A stretch of DNA of 64,000 nt from Lysinibacillus boronitolerans JCM 21713 = 10a = NBRC 103108 (GTDB taxonomy: Bacteria > Bacillota > Bacilli > Bacillales_A > Planococcaceae): the NCBI RefSeq assembly GCF_000772935.1, contig NZ_JPVR01000080.1:331028-395027 (forward strand), given 5' to 3'. Within the stretch, counting starts at the first letter, position 1. Each line of letters begins with the position of its first letter. Under the pieces are notes generated by a model. It ran no database searches. It was not told where the DNA came from and saw only the letters and a list, made by a program, of their open reading frames with translations. This document shows, piece by piece, positions 17,832 to 27,746 of this stretch. The translations under genes were made by a program, and so were the position numbers.

Positions 17832-19157
17832 CTATTTCGCACCACCGTTCGATAATGTTATTAACTCATTGACACTTTCTTCTAGGGTCACTTTATCTAA
17901 GTAACCCTGTTTAAGATAAGCAGTAATGAGCGGTTCATAATAAATTGCTTCATCAATTTCTTTAGAGGTTCCTCTTTTATAAGCACCAATATTAATCAAA
18001 TCCTCTGATTTGTCATATGTATAATAGAGCTCTCTTAATCGTTCAGCAGCTTTTTTATGAGTTGGCTCTGCAACGTGATTCATCAGACGACTCACACTTT
18101 TCAAGACGTTTATTGCTGGATATTGCCCTTTGTTGGCAAGATTTCGATCCAATACAATATGACCATCTAATATCCCTCGGACAGTATCCGCAATCGGTTC
18201 ATTCATATCGTCCCCATCTACTAAAACCGTATAGAATGCTGTTATAGAGCCCTTTTCATTAGTGCCTGTACGTTCTAGTAATTTAGGTAAAATCGCAAAA
18301 ACAGAAGGTGTATAGCCTTTTTGTGCTGGTGGTTCTCCTGTGGCAAGTCCAATTTCACGTTGTGCCATAGCCACACGTGTAACGGAGTCCATCATCAACA
18401 TGACATTTAAGCCTCGATTTCTAAAATATTCAGCGATTGCTGTAGCTGTAAATGCCCCTTTAATCCGCATTAATGCTGGTTGATCGGAAGTGGCTGCAAC
18501 AACAATAGACCGACTTAAGCCTTCAGCACCTAAATCACGTTCGATGAATTCTCGAACCTCACGACCACGCTCTCCTATTAACGCAATGACATTCAAATCA
18601 GCTTGTGTATTTCTTGCGATCATACCAAGTAATGTACTTTTACCTACACCTGAACCGGCGAAAATACCAACACGTTGTCCATTTCCAACCGTTAGCATAC
18701 CGTCAATAGCCTTGACTCCCACTTCAAGCCTTTCATTAATCGGTGGACGAGTTAGTGGGTTTGGTGGATCTTGCTCTGTAGGGACTGTCATGAGACCTTT
18801 AGGTAATAGTGTGCCATCAATTGGATTCCCCATAGAATCCAATACTTTGCCGATCAACTCAGGACCCACTTTTACTTCCAGTGGAGCACCCGTCCCTTCG
18901 ACAAGGCAGCCAATAGATATTTCACGTAAGGAGGTAAAAGGCATCAAGACGACTATTTCATCTTTAAAACCAACGACCTCTGCTAAAATAATTTGGTGAC
19001 CATGATTTACAGTTTCCACATGAATTTTACAGACATCACCTATAGAACTATCTGGACCTTGCGACTCAATCATTAAGCCAACAACTCTAGTAACCCTACC
19101 GAACTTTTTAAAAGTTGGGATATGCGGAATTTGTTCAATTAATTGAGCCGCTTTCAT
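17832..19157 (-). CDS. fliI: Flagellum-specific ATPase FliI
   Basis: FliI is the hexameric ATPase that energises entry of substrates into the flagellar type III system. It shows an N-terminal beta-barrel, the Walker A GSGVGKSTLLGM near residue 170, Walker B MLMMDSVTR near 255, and family motifs such as GEPPAQKGYTPSVFA. Two starts are possible. ATG 19166 makes an ATGA overlap with fliH but sits directly on AAGGA. ATG 19157 has nine bases of spacing, so I give the latter (441 aa). Confidence 0.95.
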   Translation of the reverse strand: MKAAQLIEQIPHIPTFKKFGRVTRVVGLMIESQGPDSSIGDVCKIHVETVNHGHQIILAEVVGFKDEIVVLMPFTSLREISIGCLVEGTGAPLEVKVGPELIGKVLDSMGNPIDGTLLPKGLMTVPTEQDPPNPLTRPPINERLEVGVKAIDGMLTVGNGQRVGIFAGSGVGKSTLLGMIARNTQADLNVIALIGERGREVREFIERDLGAEGLSRSIVVAATSDQPALMRIKGAFTATAIAEYFRNRGLNVMLMMDSVTRVAMAQREIGLATGEPPAQKGYTPSVFAILPKLLERTGTNEKGSITAFYTVLVDGDDMNEPIADTVRGILDGHIVLDRNLANKGQYPAINVLKSVSRLMNHVAEPTHKKAAERLRELYYTYDKSEDLINIGAYKRGTSKEIDEAIYYEPLITAYLKQGYLDKVTLEESVNELITLSNGGAK

Positions 19158-19162
19158 CAAGA

Positions 19163-19960
19163 TCATTCCTTACTCTCTAATATTTCATGTAACTTTAATC
19201 TGAGTGCATTTAATTGCTCATCGATGCTAACCATAATTCGCCCATGATTTGTTTCAATATAGCAATCTGTCTCATTGTCCAAATCTTCATTAACAAAAAT
19301 CATAAATGGTACGTCTATTGGGAACATTTCTGCTAATTCATCTCGATTTGCCGTAATTAAAGCATAATAAGCTGGCGAAACATAAATTTTAATTTCTTTC
19401 ATTTCTCTCGCTTCTTTCAGCCCTCTGCGCACAATCGATACAAATAATTCGTTATCCTGTTCTAAAGAAGTGCCAATAATTCGTTCTGCAGCCGTTAAAC
19501 CTAGCTCTAAAATTACCGCTTCTTGATCCTCAATATATTTTTGAGCATTTTCTTTCGCTAGCATCATTGTTTCATTCGCTGTTTGAAGTGACTGAGCCAT
19601 TGCTTCAGTGGCTTTATTTAATCCATCTTCATAGCCTTGTCCAAATCCCTCATCATAAGCTTCTTGAACACGATTGGGCCTCTCTTCCTCCCAACTTAGC
19701 TTTAAATGTTCAATCTCTTGAAAGTGCAGATGTTTTTCCTGTTCAAACATCTCTCGTTCCGCTTGCAAAGCAGTTCTTGCTTCAGCAAGTAAACGATCTC
19801 GCTCTGCCATGATTTCATCTAACGTTAGTTGATGCTGAGGAAGGGCTTCGTCTTGGTATTCTTCCATCGGTTCAAACATATCACGGATCTGTATTTCTTT
19901 TACATTATCGCTATCAGACTGTGTGTAAATAGAACGGATGATTCTAGACAATGACGTCAT
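19163..19960 (-). CDS. fliH: Flagellar assembly protein FliH
   Basis: FliH binds and restrains the ATPase FliI and docks it at the C-ring. After a short conserved start (SLSRIIRSIY) comes a long Glu/Gln-rich coiled coil (about residues 35-120) and the C-terminal ATPase-binding domain (LGLTAAERIIGTSLEQ onward). The start is uncertain. ATG 19960 lies directly after GGTGGAGGAG, and a TTG at 19951 with nine-base spacing would also fit. The gene begins inside the 3' end of fliG. Confidence 0.9.
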   Translation of the reverse strand: MTSLSRIIRSIYTQSDSDNVKEIQIRDMFEPMEEYQDEALPQHQLTLDEIMAERDRLLAEARTALQAEREMFEQEKHLHFQEIEHLKLSWEEERPNRVQEAYDEGFGQGYEDGLNKATEAMAQSLQTANETMMLAKENAQKYIEDQEAVILELGLTAAERIIGTSLEQDNELFVSIVRRGLKEAREMKEIKIYVSPAYYALITANRDELAEMFPIDVPFMIFVNEDLDNETDCYIETNHGRIMVSIDEQLNALRLKLHEILESKE

Positions 19961-20957
19961 CTCCTCCACCACGAGCTATAATAATCTCTCCAGCATCCTC
20001 TAGACGACGAATAACAGCAACAATTCGAGATTGTGCCTCCTCTACGTCACGTAAGCGTACAGGTCCCATGATTTCCATTTCTTCTTTAAATGTTTCAGCC
20101 ATACGTTGTGACATGTTGCGGAATATAATATCTTTTACCTCTTCACTTGATACCTTCATTGAAAGCAGTAAGTCTTCGTTTTCACAATCACGAATAACAC
20201 GCTGAATAGAACGATTGTCGAGTGTAACAATATCCTCGAACACAAACATACGTTTTTTGATTTCTTCTGCAAGTTCTGGGTCTTGTATTTCCAGTGCATC
20301 GAGTATTGTTTTTTCTGTTTGTCGATCTACTCCATTTAAAACTTCAACGACTGCATCAATACCGCCCGTTTCTGTATAATCCTGCGTAACAGTTGATGAT
20401 AATTTACGCTCTAACACAGATTCAATTTCGCTGATCACTTCTGGAGAAGTCGATTCCATGACCGCTATACGTTTAGCAATGTCAGCTTGTACTTCCTGTG
20501 GTAAAGAAGATAAAATAACCCCTGCTTGCCCTGCCTCTAAATAAGAGAGTATCAGGGCAATTGTTTGAGGATGCTCATTTTGGATAAAGTTAAATATTTG
20601 CGCTGGATCAGCTCTTCTAGCAAAATCAAACGGACGCACTTGTAAAGAAGATGTTAGTCTATTAATGATCGTTTGTGCTTGTTCTACACCAAGTGCTTTT
20701 TCTAATACTGTTTTTGCATAGCCAATACCACCTTGTGTGATATAGTCCTGCGCGAGTGCAATATTGTGAAATTCTTCAATGATCTCTTCTTTTACATTTG
20801 ATTCTACTTTTTTAACACTTGAAATTTCTAATGTTAAACGTTCAATTTCTTCCTCTGTTAAGTGTTTATAGACAGAAGCTGAAACCTCAGGCCCTAATGA
20901 AATTAACAAGAGAGCGGCCTTTTGTTTTCCGGTTAATTCTTTATCTTTCTTGGACAC
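19944..20957 (-). CDS. fliG: Flagellar motor switch protein FliG
   Basis: FliG joins the MS-ring to the C-ring and contacts the stator. The N-terminal FliF-binding domain starts with KDKELTGKQKAALLLISLGP. The middle armadillo domain has the EHPQ motif (NEHPQTIALIL near residue 127). The C-terminal domain carries the charged torque helix (FVFEDIVTLDNRSIQRVIRD near 245). Length (337 aa) matches the family. It starts 15 bases after fliF and overlaps fliH. Confidence 0.97.
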   Translation of the reverse strand: MSKKDKELTGKQKAALLLISLGPEVSASVYKHLTEEEIERLTLEISSVKKVESNVKEEIIEEFHNIALAQDYITQGGIGYAKTVLEKALGVEQAQTIINRLTSSLQVRPFDFARRADPAQIFNFIQNEHPQTIALILSYLEAGQAGVILSSLPQEVQADIAKRIAVMESTSPEVISEIESVLERKLSSTVTQDYTETGGIDAVVEVLNGVDRQTEKTILDALEIQDPELAEEIKKRMFVFEDIVTLDNRSIQRVIRDCENEDLLLSMKVSSEEVKDIIFRNMSQRMAETFKEEMEIMGPVRLRDVEEAQSRIVAVIRRLEDAGEIIIARGGGDDVIV

Positions 20958-20972
20958 AGCCGAACCTCCTAG

Positions 20973-22565
20973 TTAGTCTTCAGCAATCCAACTACGCAGT
21001 AACTTTGCAAAATCGTCTGGCTTTTCTTTGGCCATTTTTTCTAGCTGCTTACGACGCATTGTAGCTTCCGTTTCAATTTCTTCATTAATATCATCAACCA
21101 TTAATTCTTCTTGTTCCTCTAGGATACTTAGTTCTTCTTCTTCTTTCGCACGCTTACGTGAACGGATAATGAAGAATGCTAGTAATAAGATAACAGCTAA
21201 CAAGATACCCCCGATAACCCAAACCCACCATGGAATGATTGGTTTTTCATCAGCTACCTCTGTTGCTTTACCGTATAATGGTTGTACAGATACCGCCACT
21301 TTTTCATCGATTTGCTCTTGAGTAAGTTCTGCTGCTACGTCTTTGGAAATTGTTGTACGTACAATTGTACTTAAAATTTTCTCAATATCTTCACGAACAC
21401 CGTCTGGTAATGACGCTGCGTCAGTTGCTGTCGGTGGTTCAACAATTACTTGAATCCCAATATCCTGAATTTTATAAGGAGCTTCTTGAATATCCTTACG
21501 TATACGGTTCACATCATTATTAATCGTTTCTTCCGTACGCTCATAATCACCATTTCCTGCTGTACCTTCATTATATGTTGTGAAGTTATCGGTAGTTGTT
21601 TCAGCCTCAGGTGTTCCTGCAGCAGCTGCTCCTGTACCAGAATATTGCTCTGTAATACGCTGAGCACTAATAGCAATACCTTCCATATTTTCTTCATCAA
21701 CAGGTGTCACAAGATTTTCTTCACGGTTTTCTTTCTTGAAATCAATATCCGTTGTGACAGAAACCATTACTTTATCTTGTCCCATCAATGTTCCAAGCAT
21801 ATTTTGCACTTGGCGTTGTAAATCTCTTTCTACCAATTTCTTCATTTGCAATTGGCCTTCAGCTGTTGTTGTGGAAGTACCATCAGCTGTTGCTGCATTC
21901 AGATCAAAGTACTCTGAGAATTGGTTAGAGATCACGATATTTTCAGTCTTTAAATTTGGAATACTTTTTGACACTAAATTGTACATAGTAGTAATTTGCT
22001 GTTCCGTAAATTTATAGCCAGGGTCTGTATTTAAAACGATAGATGCTGTTGCCTCTCCTTGAACATCTGTGACGAATACCCCTTCCTCAGGAACAGTAAT
22101 CATCACTTTTGCATCTTTTACACCTTCCAAGTTTTTGAAAAGTTTAGCAATTTCAGTTTCAGTTGCTGCTTTTTTTAATAGGTTAAATTCATTATCAGTC
22201 ATACCAAATCCTGAACTATTAGCAAATGAGTAATCAATTGATCCTGTTTGTGGATATCCCTCTGAAGCTAACTGCACTAATAAGGAGTCAACTTGTTCTT
22301 CTGGCACTAAAATAGATGTTCCACCTGGAGCAATTTGATAGGTCACACCTTGGGAATCTAGCGCTTCCTTTACTTGTCCAATTTCACGTGTTGATAAATC
22401 TTTATAAAGTGGAACATATGTAGTTTTGGAAGCAAAAAATGTCACAATTGCTGCTAGTGCGATTACAACTACCACGGAGCCAATCATAACTATTTTTTGC
22501 TTTTTACTTCGACTTGTCCAAAATTGACTGGTGTCGTTTTTTATTTTTGTCAATCGTTCATTCAT
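20973..22565 (-). CDS. fliF: Flagellar MS-ring protein FliF
   Basis: FliF forms the MS-ring in the membrane around the export gate. It has an N-terminal membrane helix (about 25-45), the secretin-like ring-building domains (TTYVPLYKDLS onward), a low-complexity Thr/Glu-rich segment (about 305-350), a second membrane helix (about 435-460) and a short acidic tail that binds FliG. I chose ATG 22565 (530 aa) because GGAGGA lies six bases upstream. The open frame continues 21 codons further without such a site. Confidence 0.96.
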   Translation of the reverse strand: MNERLTKIKNDTSQFWTSRSKKQKIVMIGSVVVVIALAAIVTFFASKTTYVPLYKDLSTREIGQVKEALDSQGVTYQIAPGGTSILVPEEQVDSLLVQLASEGYPQTGSIDYSFANSSGFGMTDNEFNLLKKAATETEIAKLFKNLEGVKDAKVMITVPEEGVFVTDVQGEATASIVLNTDPGYKFTEQQITTMYNLVSKSIPNLKTENIVISNQFSEYFDLNAATADGTSTTTAEGQLQMKKLVERDLQRQVQNMLGTLMGQDKVMVSVTTDIDFKKENREENLVTPVDEENMEGIAISAQRITEQYSGTGAAAAGTPEAETTTDNFTTYNEGTAGNGDYERTEETINNDVNRIRKDIQEAPYKIQDIGIQVIVEPPTATDAASLPDGVREDIEKILSTIVRTTISKDVAAELTQEQIDEKVAVSVQPLYGKATEVADEKPIIPWWVWVIGGILLAVILLLAFFIIRSRKRAKEEEELSILEEQEELMVDDINEEIETEATMRRKQLEKMAKEKPDDFAKLLRSWIAED

Positions 22566-22685
22566 TATGAATCCTCCGGTTATAGTGAATAACCTAGCCA
22601 TCAATAATTTGCGAACATAATGAGCCACTTTAAATTGTGGTTGTTAATCTATATTGAAAAGAGGTTTCTTATCTTTACAATAAAA

Positions 22686-22991
22686 TTAAACACTCATGCG
22701 CATTATTTCTTGGTAAGCTTCAATCACCTTATTGCGAACTTCAATTGTTGCGTTTAGGGTAATGCTTGCCTTTTGCGAAGCAATCATCACTTCATGCAAC
22801 TCCACATCTTCACCTTTAATTAGCTTCTGAGTAAACTTATCAGAAGTTATTTGTTGATCATTTACTTTTGCAATTGCTTCTTTTAGCGAGTTCGCGAAGC
22901 TTTGTTGCGCTTCATAAGGTGTTGCATTAAGTTTATTCGTGTTATTTACAACCTGAGTGGGTGTCATTAGCGAAATGGACGAAATGGCCAT
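22686..22991 (-). CDS. fliE: Flagellar hook-basal body adaptor FliE
   Basis: FliE connects the MS-ring to the proximal rod. The 101-residue protein shows the family's C-terminal pattern: LHEVMIASQKASITLNATIEVRNKV and then AYQEIMRM. It has no signal peptide, as expected for a type III substrate. It follows flgC by 26 bases and is separated from fliF by about 120 bases with no gene. Length is typical. Confidence 0.95.
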   Translation of the reverse strand: MAISSISLMTPTQVVNNTNKLNATPYEAQQSFANSLKEAIAKVNDQQITSDKFTQKLIKGEDVELHEVMIASQKASITLNATIEVRNKVIEAYQEIMRMSV

Positions 22992-23017
22992 GTATGTATC
23001 TTCCTTTCTACTTAAAT

Positions 23018-23479
23018 TTATTTACCAATCTCTAGAGCCTTCGTAAGCATGGATTTATTTGCATTAAATACAGTTATATTAGCCTCATAAGAACGAGTAG
23101 CCGACATTAAATCAACCATTTCTTTCAACGGATCGACATTGGGCATATTTACATAACCATCTGCATTTGCATCTGGATGAGTTGGGTCATATACAAGTTT
23201 GAAAGGTGTTTCTTGATCATCTGAAATTCGAGTAACTTTTACACCATTACCAACACCACTTTTTGCATTTTTACCTAGTGCTATATTCAAAAAATTTGAG
23301 AATTGTCCTTCTTGTGCTGCTAGCGTCACTGACTTACGTCGATATGGTTCCCATTCCCCATTCACTTGACGAGCGCGAGTTGTATCCATGTTAGCCATAT
23401 TAGAAGAAATAACATCCATACGTAAACGTTGCGCTGTTAAAGCGGAGGCAGTGGTATTCATCCCATGAAATATAGACAT
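23018..23479 (-). CDS. flgC: Flagellar basal-body rod protein FlgC
   Basis: FlgC is a proximal rod subunit exported by the flagellar type III system. The N-terminus (MSIFHGMNTTASALTAQRLRM) carries the axial motif SSNMANMDTTRA. The C-terminus (PLKEMVDLMSATRSYEANITVFNANKSM) is the paired coiled-coil helix, and YVNMPNVDP is a family hallmark. The 153-residue length is normal. It starts three bases after flgB. Confidence 0.96.
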   Translation of the reverse strand: MSIFHGMNTTASALTAQRLRMDVISSNMANMDTTRARQVNGEWEPYRRKSVTLAAQEGQFSNFLNIALGKNAKSGVGNGVKVTRISDDQETPFKLVYDPTHPDANADGYVNMPNVDPLKEMVDLMSATRSYEANITVFNANKSMLTKALEIGK

Positions 23480-23482
23480 CTA

Positions 23483-23875
23483 TTACTTACCTCCTTTAAT
23501 AACGGTATTCAATGTGTTTAATTTCCCATTAACACGATCGATTAGCGCATTATAATAAATTTGATTCTCTGCTAATTTTGCTTGCTCGGCATCCATATCT
23601 ACAGCATTCCCATTGTTTCTATATCGCAAGTTCTCCACAATATTAACACCTGGTGTAGATTGTCGAAACGTGAAATCATAATGTCTATTATCAGTACGAT
23701 ATGCAGAAATAGCTATGCTCTTCTGCTCTTGCAGCATATCCTTAAAACTTACATTTTTCGCCTTATAATTAGGTGTATCGACATTGGCGATATTATTTGC
23801 GATTGTTTTATGATTTAAAGTGGCATAGGAAAGTCCTTTTTCCAGGCTACTAATAGTTCCTCCAAATATATTCAA
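23483..23875 (-). CDS. flgB: Flagellar basal-body rod protein FlgB
   Basis: FlgB is the most membrane-proximal rod subunit and, as in Bacillus subtilis, the first gene of the fla/che operon. The axial motif NNIANVDTPNYKAKNVSF lies near residues 28-45, and the short C-terminal helix ends the 130 aa. ATG 23875 follows GAGGTGA. Upstream is about 1 kb with no supported gene, which must contain the operon promoters. Confidence 0.96.
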   Translation of the reverse strand: MNIFGGTISSLEKGLSYATLNHKTIANNIANVDTPNYKAKNVSFKDMLQEQKSIAISAYRTDNRHYDFTFRQSTPGVNIVENLRYRNNGNAVDMDAEQAKLAENQIYYNALIDRVNGKLNTLNTVIKGGK

Positions 23876-24381
23876 AACTGTTCACCTCATTTTATTTCAA
23901 TCTATGTACTTGTTAATTTATCCAATAATACAATTGTAATTAAGATGATACCTAGTGTCTATTGTCTTTTGTCACTTTTTAATAGTCTATACGCCCTATT
24001 TTTTCTCCCTCTCAACCATGACAAAACTTCCCCATCCTTTGTGCCTCTAAGCTTCAGTAAAGATTATTAATCATCTAGTTATTTTACACCATTTCGACAG
24101 TGTTTACGATTTTATTGTGAAATATGCCTTTTTATGAGGTTAATCGCCTTTTTTAATCTTAATTAAGAAAGGTCCCTTTTTACTAGTTCGATCAATAGTA
24201 GAGTATTTTATATAGAGATACTATACGTTTATTCACCATTCTTCCAAAGTAACATATATGGAATTTTTATATGCTAATGGTAGTGACAAATTATCGAACA
24301 TTCTTAGGCTAAAAGCAACGAAATCCATGTTTTTGTATTAAATCTCTAAAAAAGAAGAGCTATAAAATTTCGAAAATACGC

Positions 24382-24414
24382 AAAAAAGCGTCTATATTTA
24401 CCATAGACACTTTC
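24382..24414 (-). terminator. Terminator-like hairpin, second copy
   Basis: In the minus direction the stem GTCTATGG..ATAGAC is followed by GCTTTTTTG, a proper T-tract. It matches the codY terminator at 24861-24890 in 27 of 30 bases, and all three differences are A/G. No gene that it would serve is apparent between the two copies. Confidence 0.6.
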
Positions 24415-24854
24415 ATAATTTTGAAAAACAATACAATTAATAAACTTTTTAAGAAAGGTGAAACGCGTTAGCGTTTGCTTCTCTCACTCTGTTCTAAACT
24501 TCTTATACTCGTGTTGCTAACCTTTCATCTTATAAAACTACCACTCTGTTTAAGGTCTCATCTTTCTCACTATCTCACGCAGAAATCTATAGGCTTTCCA
24601 CTCTAATCCTTAAAGGTGTACTCTCTTTTTAGCGAACGTTGCTTTATCACGCTTTGTTGTGACTATTCACCTTTTCACATTGAAAATAGACATAATACGT
24701 TTTATATTTTCTACTGCTATTATGAAAAGGCATTTTTGTATCCTGATAGCTAGCTGCATTCCTAGTGAATTAATCACTCCCCTGTATGCTGGCGGAACGA
24801 AAATCAGCCCTTCTCCTTTCCAAAAGGTCATGTACATCATTCTCTTTTTCAACA

Positions 24855-24890
24855 ACAATAAAAGCGTCTATGTTTGCCATAGACGCTTTC
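24855..24890 (-). terminator. Rho-independent terminator of codY
   Basis: AAAGCGTCTATG (24861-24872) pairs with CATAGACGCTTT (24878-24889) around TTTGC. Read in the codY direction, the stem is followed by a T-rich TTTTATTGTTG. It lies 23 bases after the codY stop. Confidence 0.88.
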
Positions 24891-24912
24891 GTTAGCTTCT
24901 TATAAGAAGCAT

Positions 24913-25692
24913 TTATTTCATTTTAATTTCTGCTAAAGCATTTAAGAATTTATCGTTTAGTACTTTAATATAAGTACCTTTCATACCTAAAGAGCGAGAT
25001 TCAATGACACCTGCTGATTCAAGTTTACGTAATGCGTTTACGATCACTGAACGTGTAATACCCACTCGGTCAGCAATCTTAGAAGCAACTAGTAAACCTT
25101 CATTACCATCAAGTTCTTCGAAAATGTGTTCAATTGCTTCTAACTCACTGTATGAAAGTGAATTAATAGCCATTTGCACGACAGCTTTGCTACGAGCTTC
25201 TTCTTCAATTTCTTCAGACTTTTCACGTAAAATTTCCATACCAACTACTGTTGCACCATACTCAGCTAAAATTAGATCATCATCTTCAAATTGTGAAGAT
25301 AAACGAGCAAGGATTAATGTGCCTAAACGTTCCCCACCACCAACGATTGGTACAATTGTAGTTAAAGCGTTTTGGAATAAATCTTTATTTTCTACTGGGA
25401 AAGCAGTATGTTCATTATTAATGTCTAAATTTGAGGATGTTTCAGAGATCGTAAATAAGCTATGTGTGTATTCTTCTGGGAATTGTCTCTCTTCGAACAT
25501 TTTTTTCATACGCTCATTTTCAATTTGTTGGTGAATTGAAATACCCAATAATTTACCTTTACGACTTAAAATATAGACATTACTATCGATAATATCACCT
25601 AATGTATCGGCCATTTCCTTAAAGTTTACCGGCTTACCAGCAGAAGCTTGAAGCATCGAGTTAATTTTACGTGTTTTTTCTAATAAATTCAT
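24913..25692 (-). CDS. codY: Global transcription regulator CodY
   Basis: CodY senses branched-chain amino acids and GTP and represses nutrient-response genes. The N-terminal GAF domain covers about residues 1-155. The C-terminal winged helix-turn-helix contains [20 protein letters not shown] near 203-222. Length (259 aa) equals the Bacillus protein. ATG 25692 follows GGAGGAACA. It is the last gene of xerC-hslV-hslU-codY, with its own terminator downstream. A near-perfect CodY box lies before sdaAB elsewhere in this window (60159-60173). Confidence 0.98.
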   Translation of the reverse strand: MNLLEKTRKINSMLQASAGKPVNFKEMADTLGDIIDSNVYILSRKGKLLGISIHQQIENERMKKMFEERQFPEEYTHSLFTISETSSNLDINNEHTAFPVENKDLFQNALTTIVPIVGGGERLGTLILARLSSQFEDDDLILAEYGATVVGMEILREKSEEIEEEARSKAVVQMAINSLSYSELEAIEHIFEELDGNEGLLVASKIADRVGITRSVIVNALRKLESAGVIESRSLGMKGTYIKVLNDKFLNALAEIKMK

Positions 25693-25779
25693 TATATGTT
25701 CCTCCTATAAATAATCCGAAGAGTATTTACTAAATATTCTAAAGGTTTTTATTATTGAATGATACTAATCAGCTTTATC

Positions 25780-27180
25780 TTACAGTATAAACTGTGACAA
25801 ATCTTTGTTTTTTACTATACCCGCAAGTTTTTGATCCACATACGCCGCATTGATCGGGATACTTGCTGGTGCAATTTCAGATGCCTCAAACGATAGTTCT
25901 TCCAGTAAACGTTCTAATATCGTGTGTAAACGACGGGCTCCGATATTATCTGTTTCCTGATTCACTTCGGTTGCTATCTCAGCTATTCGTTCAATAGCAT
26001 CTGTCGTGAAATGAATTTCTACGCCTTCTGTCTCTAAAAGTGCTTTATATTGCAAAATTAATGATTGATCTGGTTCTTGTAAAATACGCACAAAATCCTG
26101 TTTTGTTAATTTTTCTAGCTCTACCCGAATTGGGAAACGGCCTTGCAACTCGGGAATTAGATCTGATGGTTTTGACATATGAAATGCCCCAGCAGCAACA
26201 AACAACATATAATCCGTTTTCACTGCACCATACTTCGTAGTAACAGTAGAACCTTCTACAATTGGTAAAATGTCACGTTGAACCCCTTCACGGGAGACAT
26301 TCGCCGAAGTATTTCCTTCTTTACTAGCAATTTTATCGATTTCGTCAATAAAAATGATACCCGATTGCTCAGCCCTATTAATGGCTTCCTGTGCTACTTC
26401 ATCTGCATCTATCAGCTTATTTGCTTCTTCTATTGTTAAAATACGACGTGCGTCTTTTACTTGCACACGGCGCTTTTTCTGTTTTTTAGGCATTAAACTA
26501 GATAGCATATCCTGCATACCACTATTCGCAGACATATCCATCCCAGTTCCTTGTAACGCATCAAAAATGGATGGATTTTGTTCTGTTACCTCTACAGTAA
26601 CCCACTCATTTTCTAACTTACCATTGCGTAAATCAATCGCAATTTGAGCACGCTTCGAGCGAACTTCTCCATCATCTGCTGATGAATCATCATTTGTTGG
26701 TTGTTCTTTCCCACCGAATAGCATTTCAAACGGATTTTGCATCGCCTGTTTTTTACGTAAAGAAGGCACCAAAAGTTTCACGATTGCTTCATTTGCTAAT
26801 TCTTCTGCTTGTTCTTTGACAGACTCCATCATTTCTTCTTTAACAAGACGATGAGAAGCTTCTACCAAGTCACGTACCATTGATTCAACATCTCTACCCA
26901 CATAACCTACTTCGGTAAACTTTGTCGCTTCAACTTTTACAAAAGGAGCATTAGTAAGCTTTGCAATCCGTCTGGCTATTTCTGTTTTACCAACACCAGT
27001 TGGCCCAATCATCAAAATATTTTTCGGAATAACTTCAGCCTTCATATCTTCATTTAACAACGAACGACGATAGCGGTTTCGTAACGCAATAGCTACAGCT
27101 CGCTTAGCTTCATTCTGCCCAACAATGTAACGATCTAAATGCTCAGTAATTTGTCTTGGCGTTAAATTTTTTTGTGTCAT
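25780..27180 (-). CDS. hslU: ATP-dependent protease ATPase subunit HslU (ClpY)
   Basis: HslU is the AAA+ unfoldase that feeds substrates into the HslV protease. It has the start [17 protein letters not shown], Walker [14 protein letters not shown] near residue 55, the intermediate I domain (about 110-240), Walker [12 protein letters not shown] near 270 and the C-terminal sensor region. The extreme C-terminus (DLSQFIL) matches the tail that docks into HslV. Its ATG overlaps the hslV stop by one base (TAATG). Confidence 0.97.
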   Translation of the reverse strand: MTQKNLTPRQITEHLDRYIVGQNEAKRAVAIALRNRYRRSLLNEDMKAEVIPKNILMIGPTGVGKTEIARRIAKLTNAPFVKVEATKFTEVGYVGRDVESMVRDLVEASHRLVKEEMMESVKEQAEELANEAIVKLLVPSLRKKQAMQNPFEMLFGGKEQPTNDDSSADDGEVRSKRAQIAIDLRNGKLENEWVTVEVTEQNPSIFDALQGTGMDMSANSGMQDMLSSLMPKKQKKRRVQVKDARRILTIEEANKLIDADEVAQEAINRAEQSGIIFIDEIDKIASKEGNTSANVSREGVQRDILPIVEGSTVTTKYGAVKTDYMLFVAAGAFHMSKPSDLIPELQGRFPIRVELEKLTKQDFVRILQEPDQSLILQYKALLETEGVEIHFTTDAIERIAEIATEVNQETDNIGARRLHTILERLLEELSFEASEIAPASIPINAAYVDQKLAGIVKNKDLSQFIL

Positions 27181-27725
27181 TAGTTCAGCGCCTCCACGAT
27201 AATATTATGATTCGTAAATACACAGATTTCAGCAGCTGTTTCTAATGCCGCTTCAGCAATTTCACGAGCAGTCATTGTTTCACCTGCATATTTTTTTAAT
27301 GCTCTACCTGCAGACAATGCATAATTGCCACCAGAACCAATGGCCAAAATGCCATCATCAGGTTCAATCACTTCTCCTGTACCTGAAACGAGTAATAAAG
27401 TCGTTTTATCCATTACTAGTAGCATTGCTTCTAGCTGGCGCAGCATTTTATCACCACGCCATTGCTTTGCGACCTCAACGGCTGCACGCTGCAAATTACC
27501 GTTATACTCATTTAATTTGCCTTCAAACATTTCAAAAAGTGTAAAGGCATCAGCAACTGAACCTGCAAAACCAGCGAGGACCTGCCCATTAAACAGACGT
27601 CTGACCTTCCTTGCTGTACCCTTCATCACAACTGCATTTCCCAATGTTACTTGACCATCACCAGCCATGGCACAGCCTCCGTTATGATGAACCGCAAATA
27701 TCGTTGTTGCATGAATTTGTCCCAT
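27180..27725 (-). CDS. hslV: ATP-dependent protease peptidase subunit HslV (ClpQ)
   Basis: HslV is the proteasome-like peptidase of HslUV, using an N-terminal nucleophile. The sequence reads [12 protein letters not shown], so a propeptide must be cut to expose Thr7 if it is a threonine protease. The Bacillus subtilis protein has Ser at position 2 and has been described as a serine-type enzyme; here position 2 is Gly. Other hallmarks are [29 protein letters not shown] and [14 protein letters not shown]. The 181-residue length is normal. It lies 21 bases after xerC. Confidence 0.97.
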   Translation of the reverse strand: MGQIHATTIFAVHHNGGCAMAGDGQVTLGNAVVMKGTARKVRRLFNGQVLAGFAGSVADAFTLFEMFEGKLNEYNGNLQRAAVEVAKQWRGDKMLRQLEAMLLVMDKTTLLLVSGTGEVIEPDDGILAIGSGGNYALSAGRALKKYAGETMTAREIAEAALETAAEICVFTNHNIIVEALN

Positions 27726-27746
27726 CTGCCTTCCTCCTTAGCTCTA

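Larger units (their letters stand above)
23876..24912. other. Gene-free region between codY and flgB (fla/che leader)
   Basis: About 1 kb, AT-rich, with no supported gene. It should hold the fla/che operon promoter(s). I see no strong TTGACA/TATAAT pair; a loose TTAA-14-GGCGATTA on the minus strand near 24140-24170 only faintly resembles a SigD site. It contains two near-identical terminator hairpins (24382-24414 and 24855-24890), a palindrome AAACGC-GTTA-GCGTTT at 24461-24476, CTTAATTAAG near 24159, and a 63-codon TTG-started frame (24667-24858, minus) that I do not accept as a gene. Confidence 0.6.

Noticed and set aside
24135..24170. Possible SigD promoter before flgB (TTAA-14-GGCGATTA)
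   Set aside because: Both boxes deviate from TAAA/GCCGATAT, and the distance to flgB is about 260 bases; too weak to annotate.
24667..24858. 63-codon minus-strand frame just after the codY terminator
   Set aside because: It starts with TTG inside the codY terminator tail, has no ribosome site, and its product resembles no family I know.
25700..25760. Possible CodY box before codY itself (AATATTCTAAAGGTT, plus strand)
   Set aside because: Four mismatches to the 15-base consensus; not distinguishable from AT-rich background.
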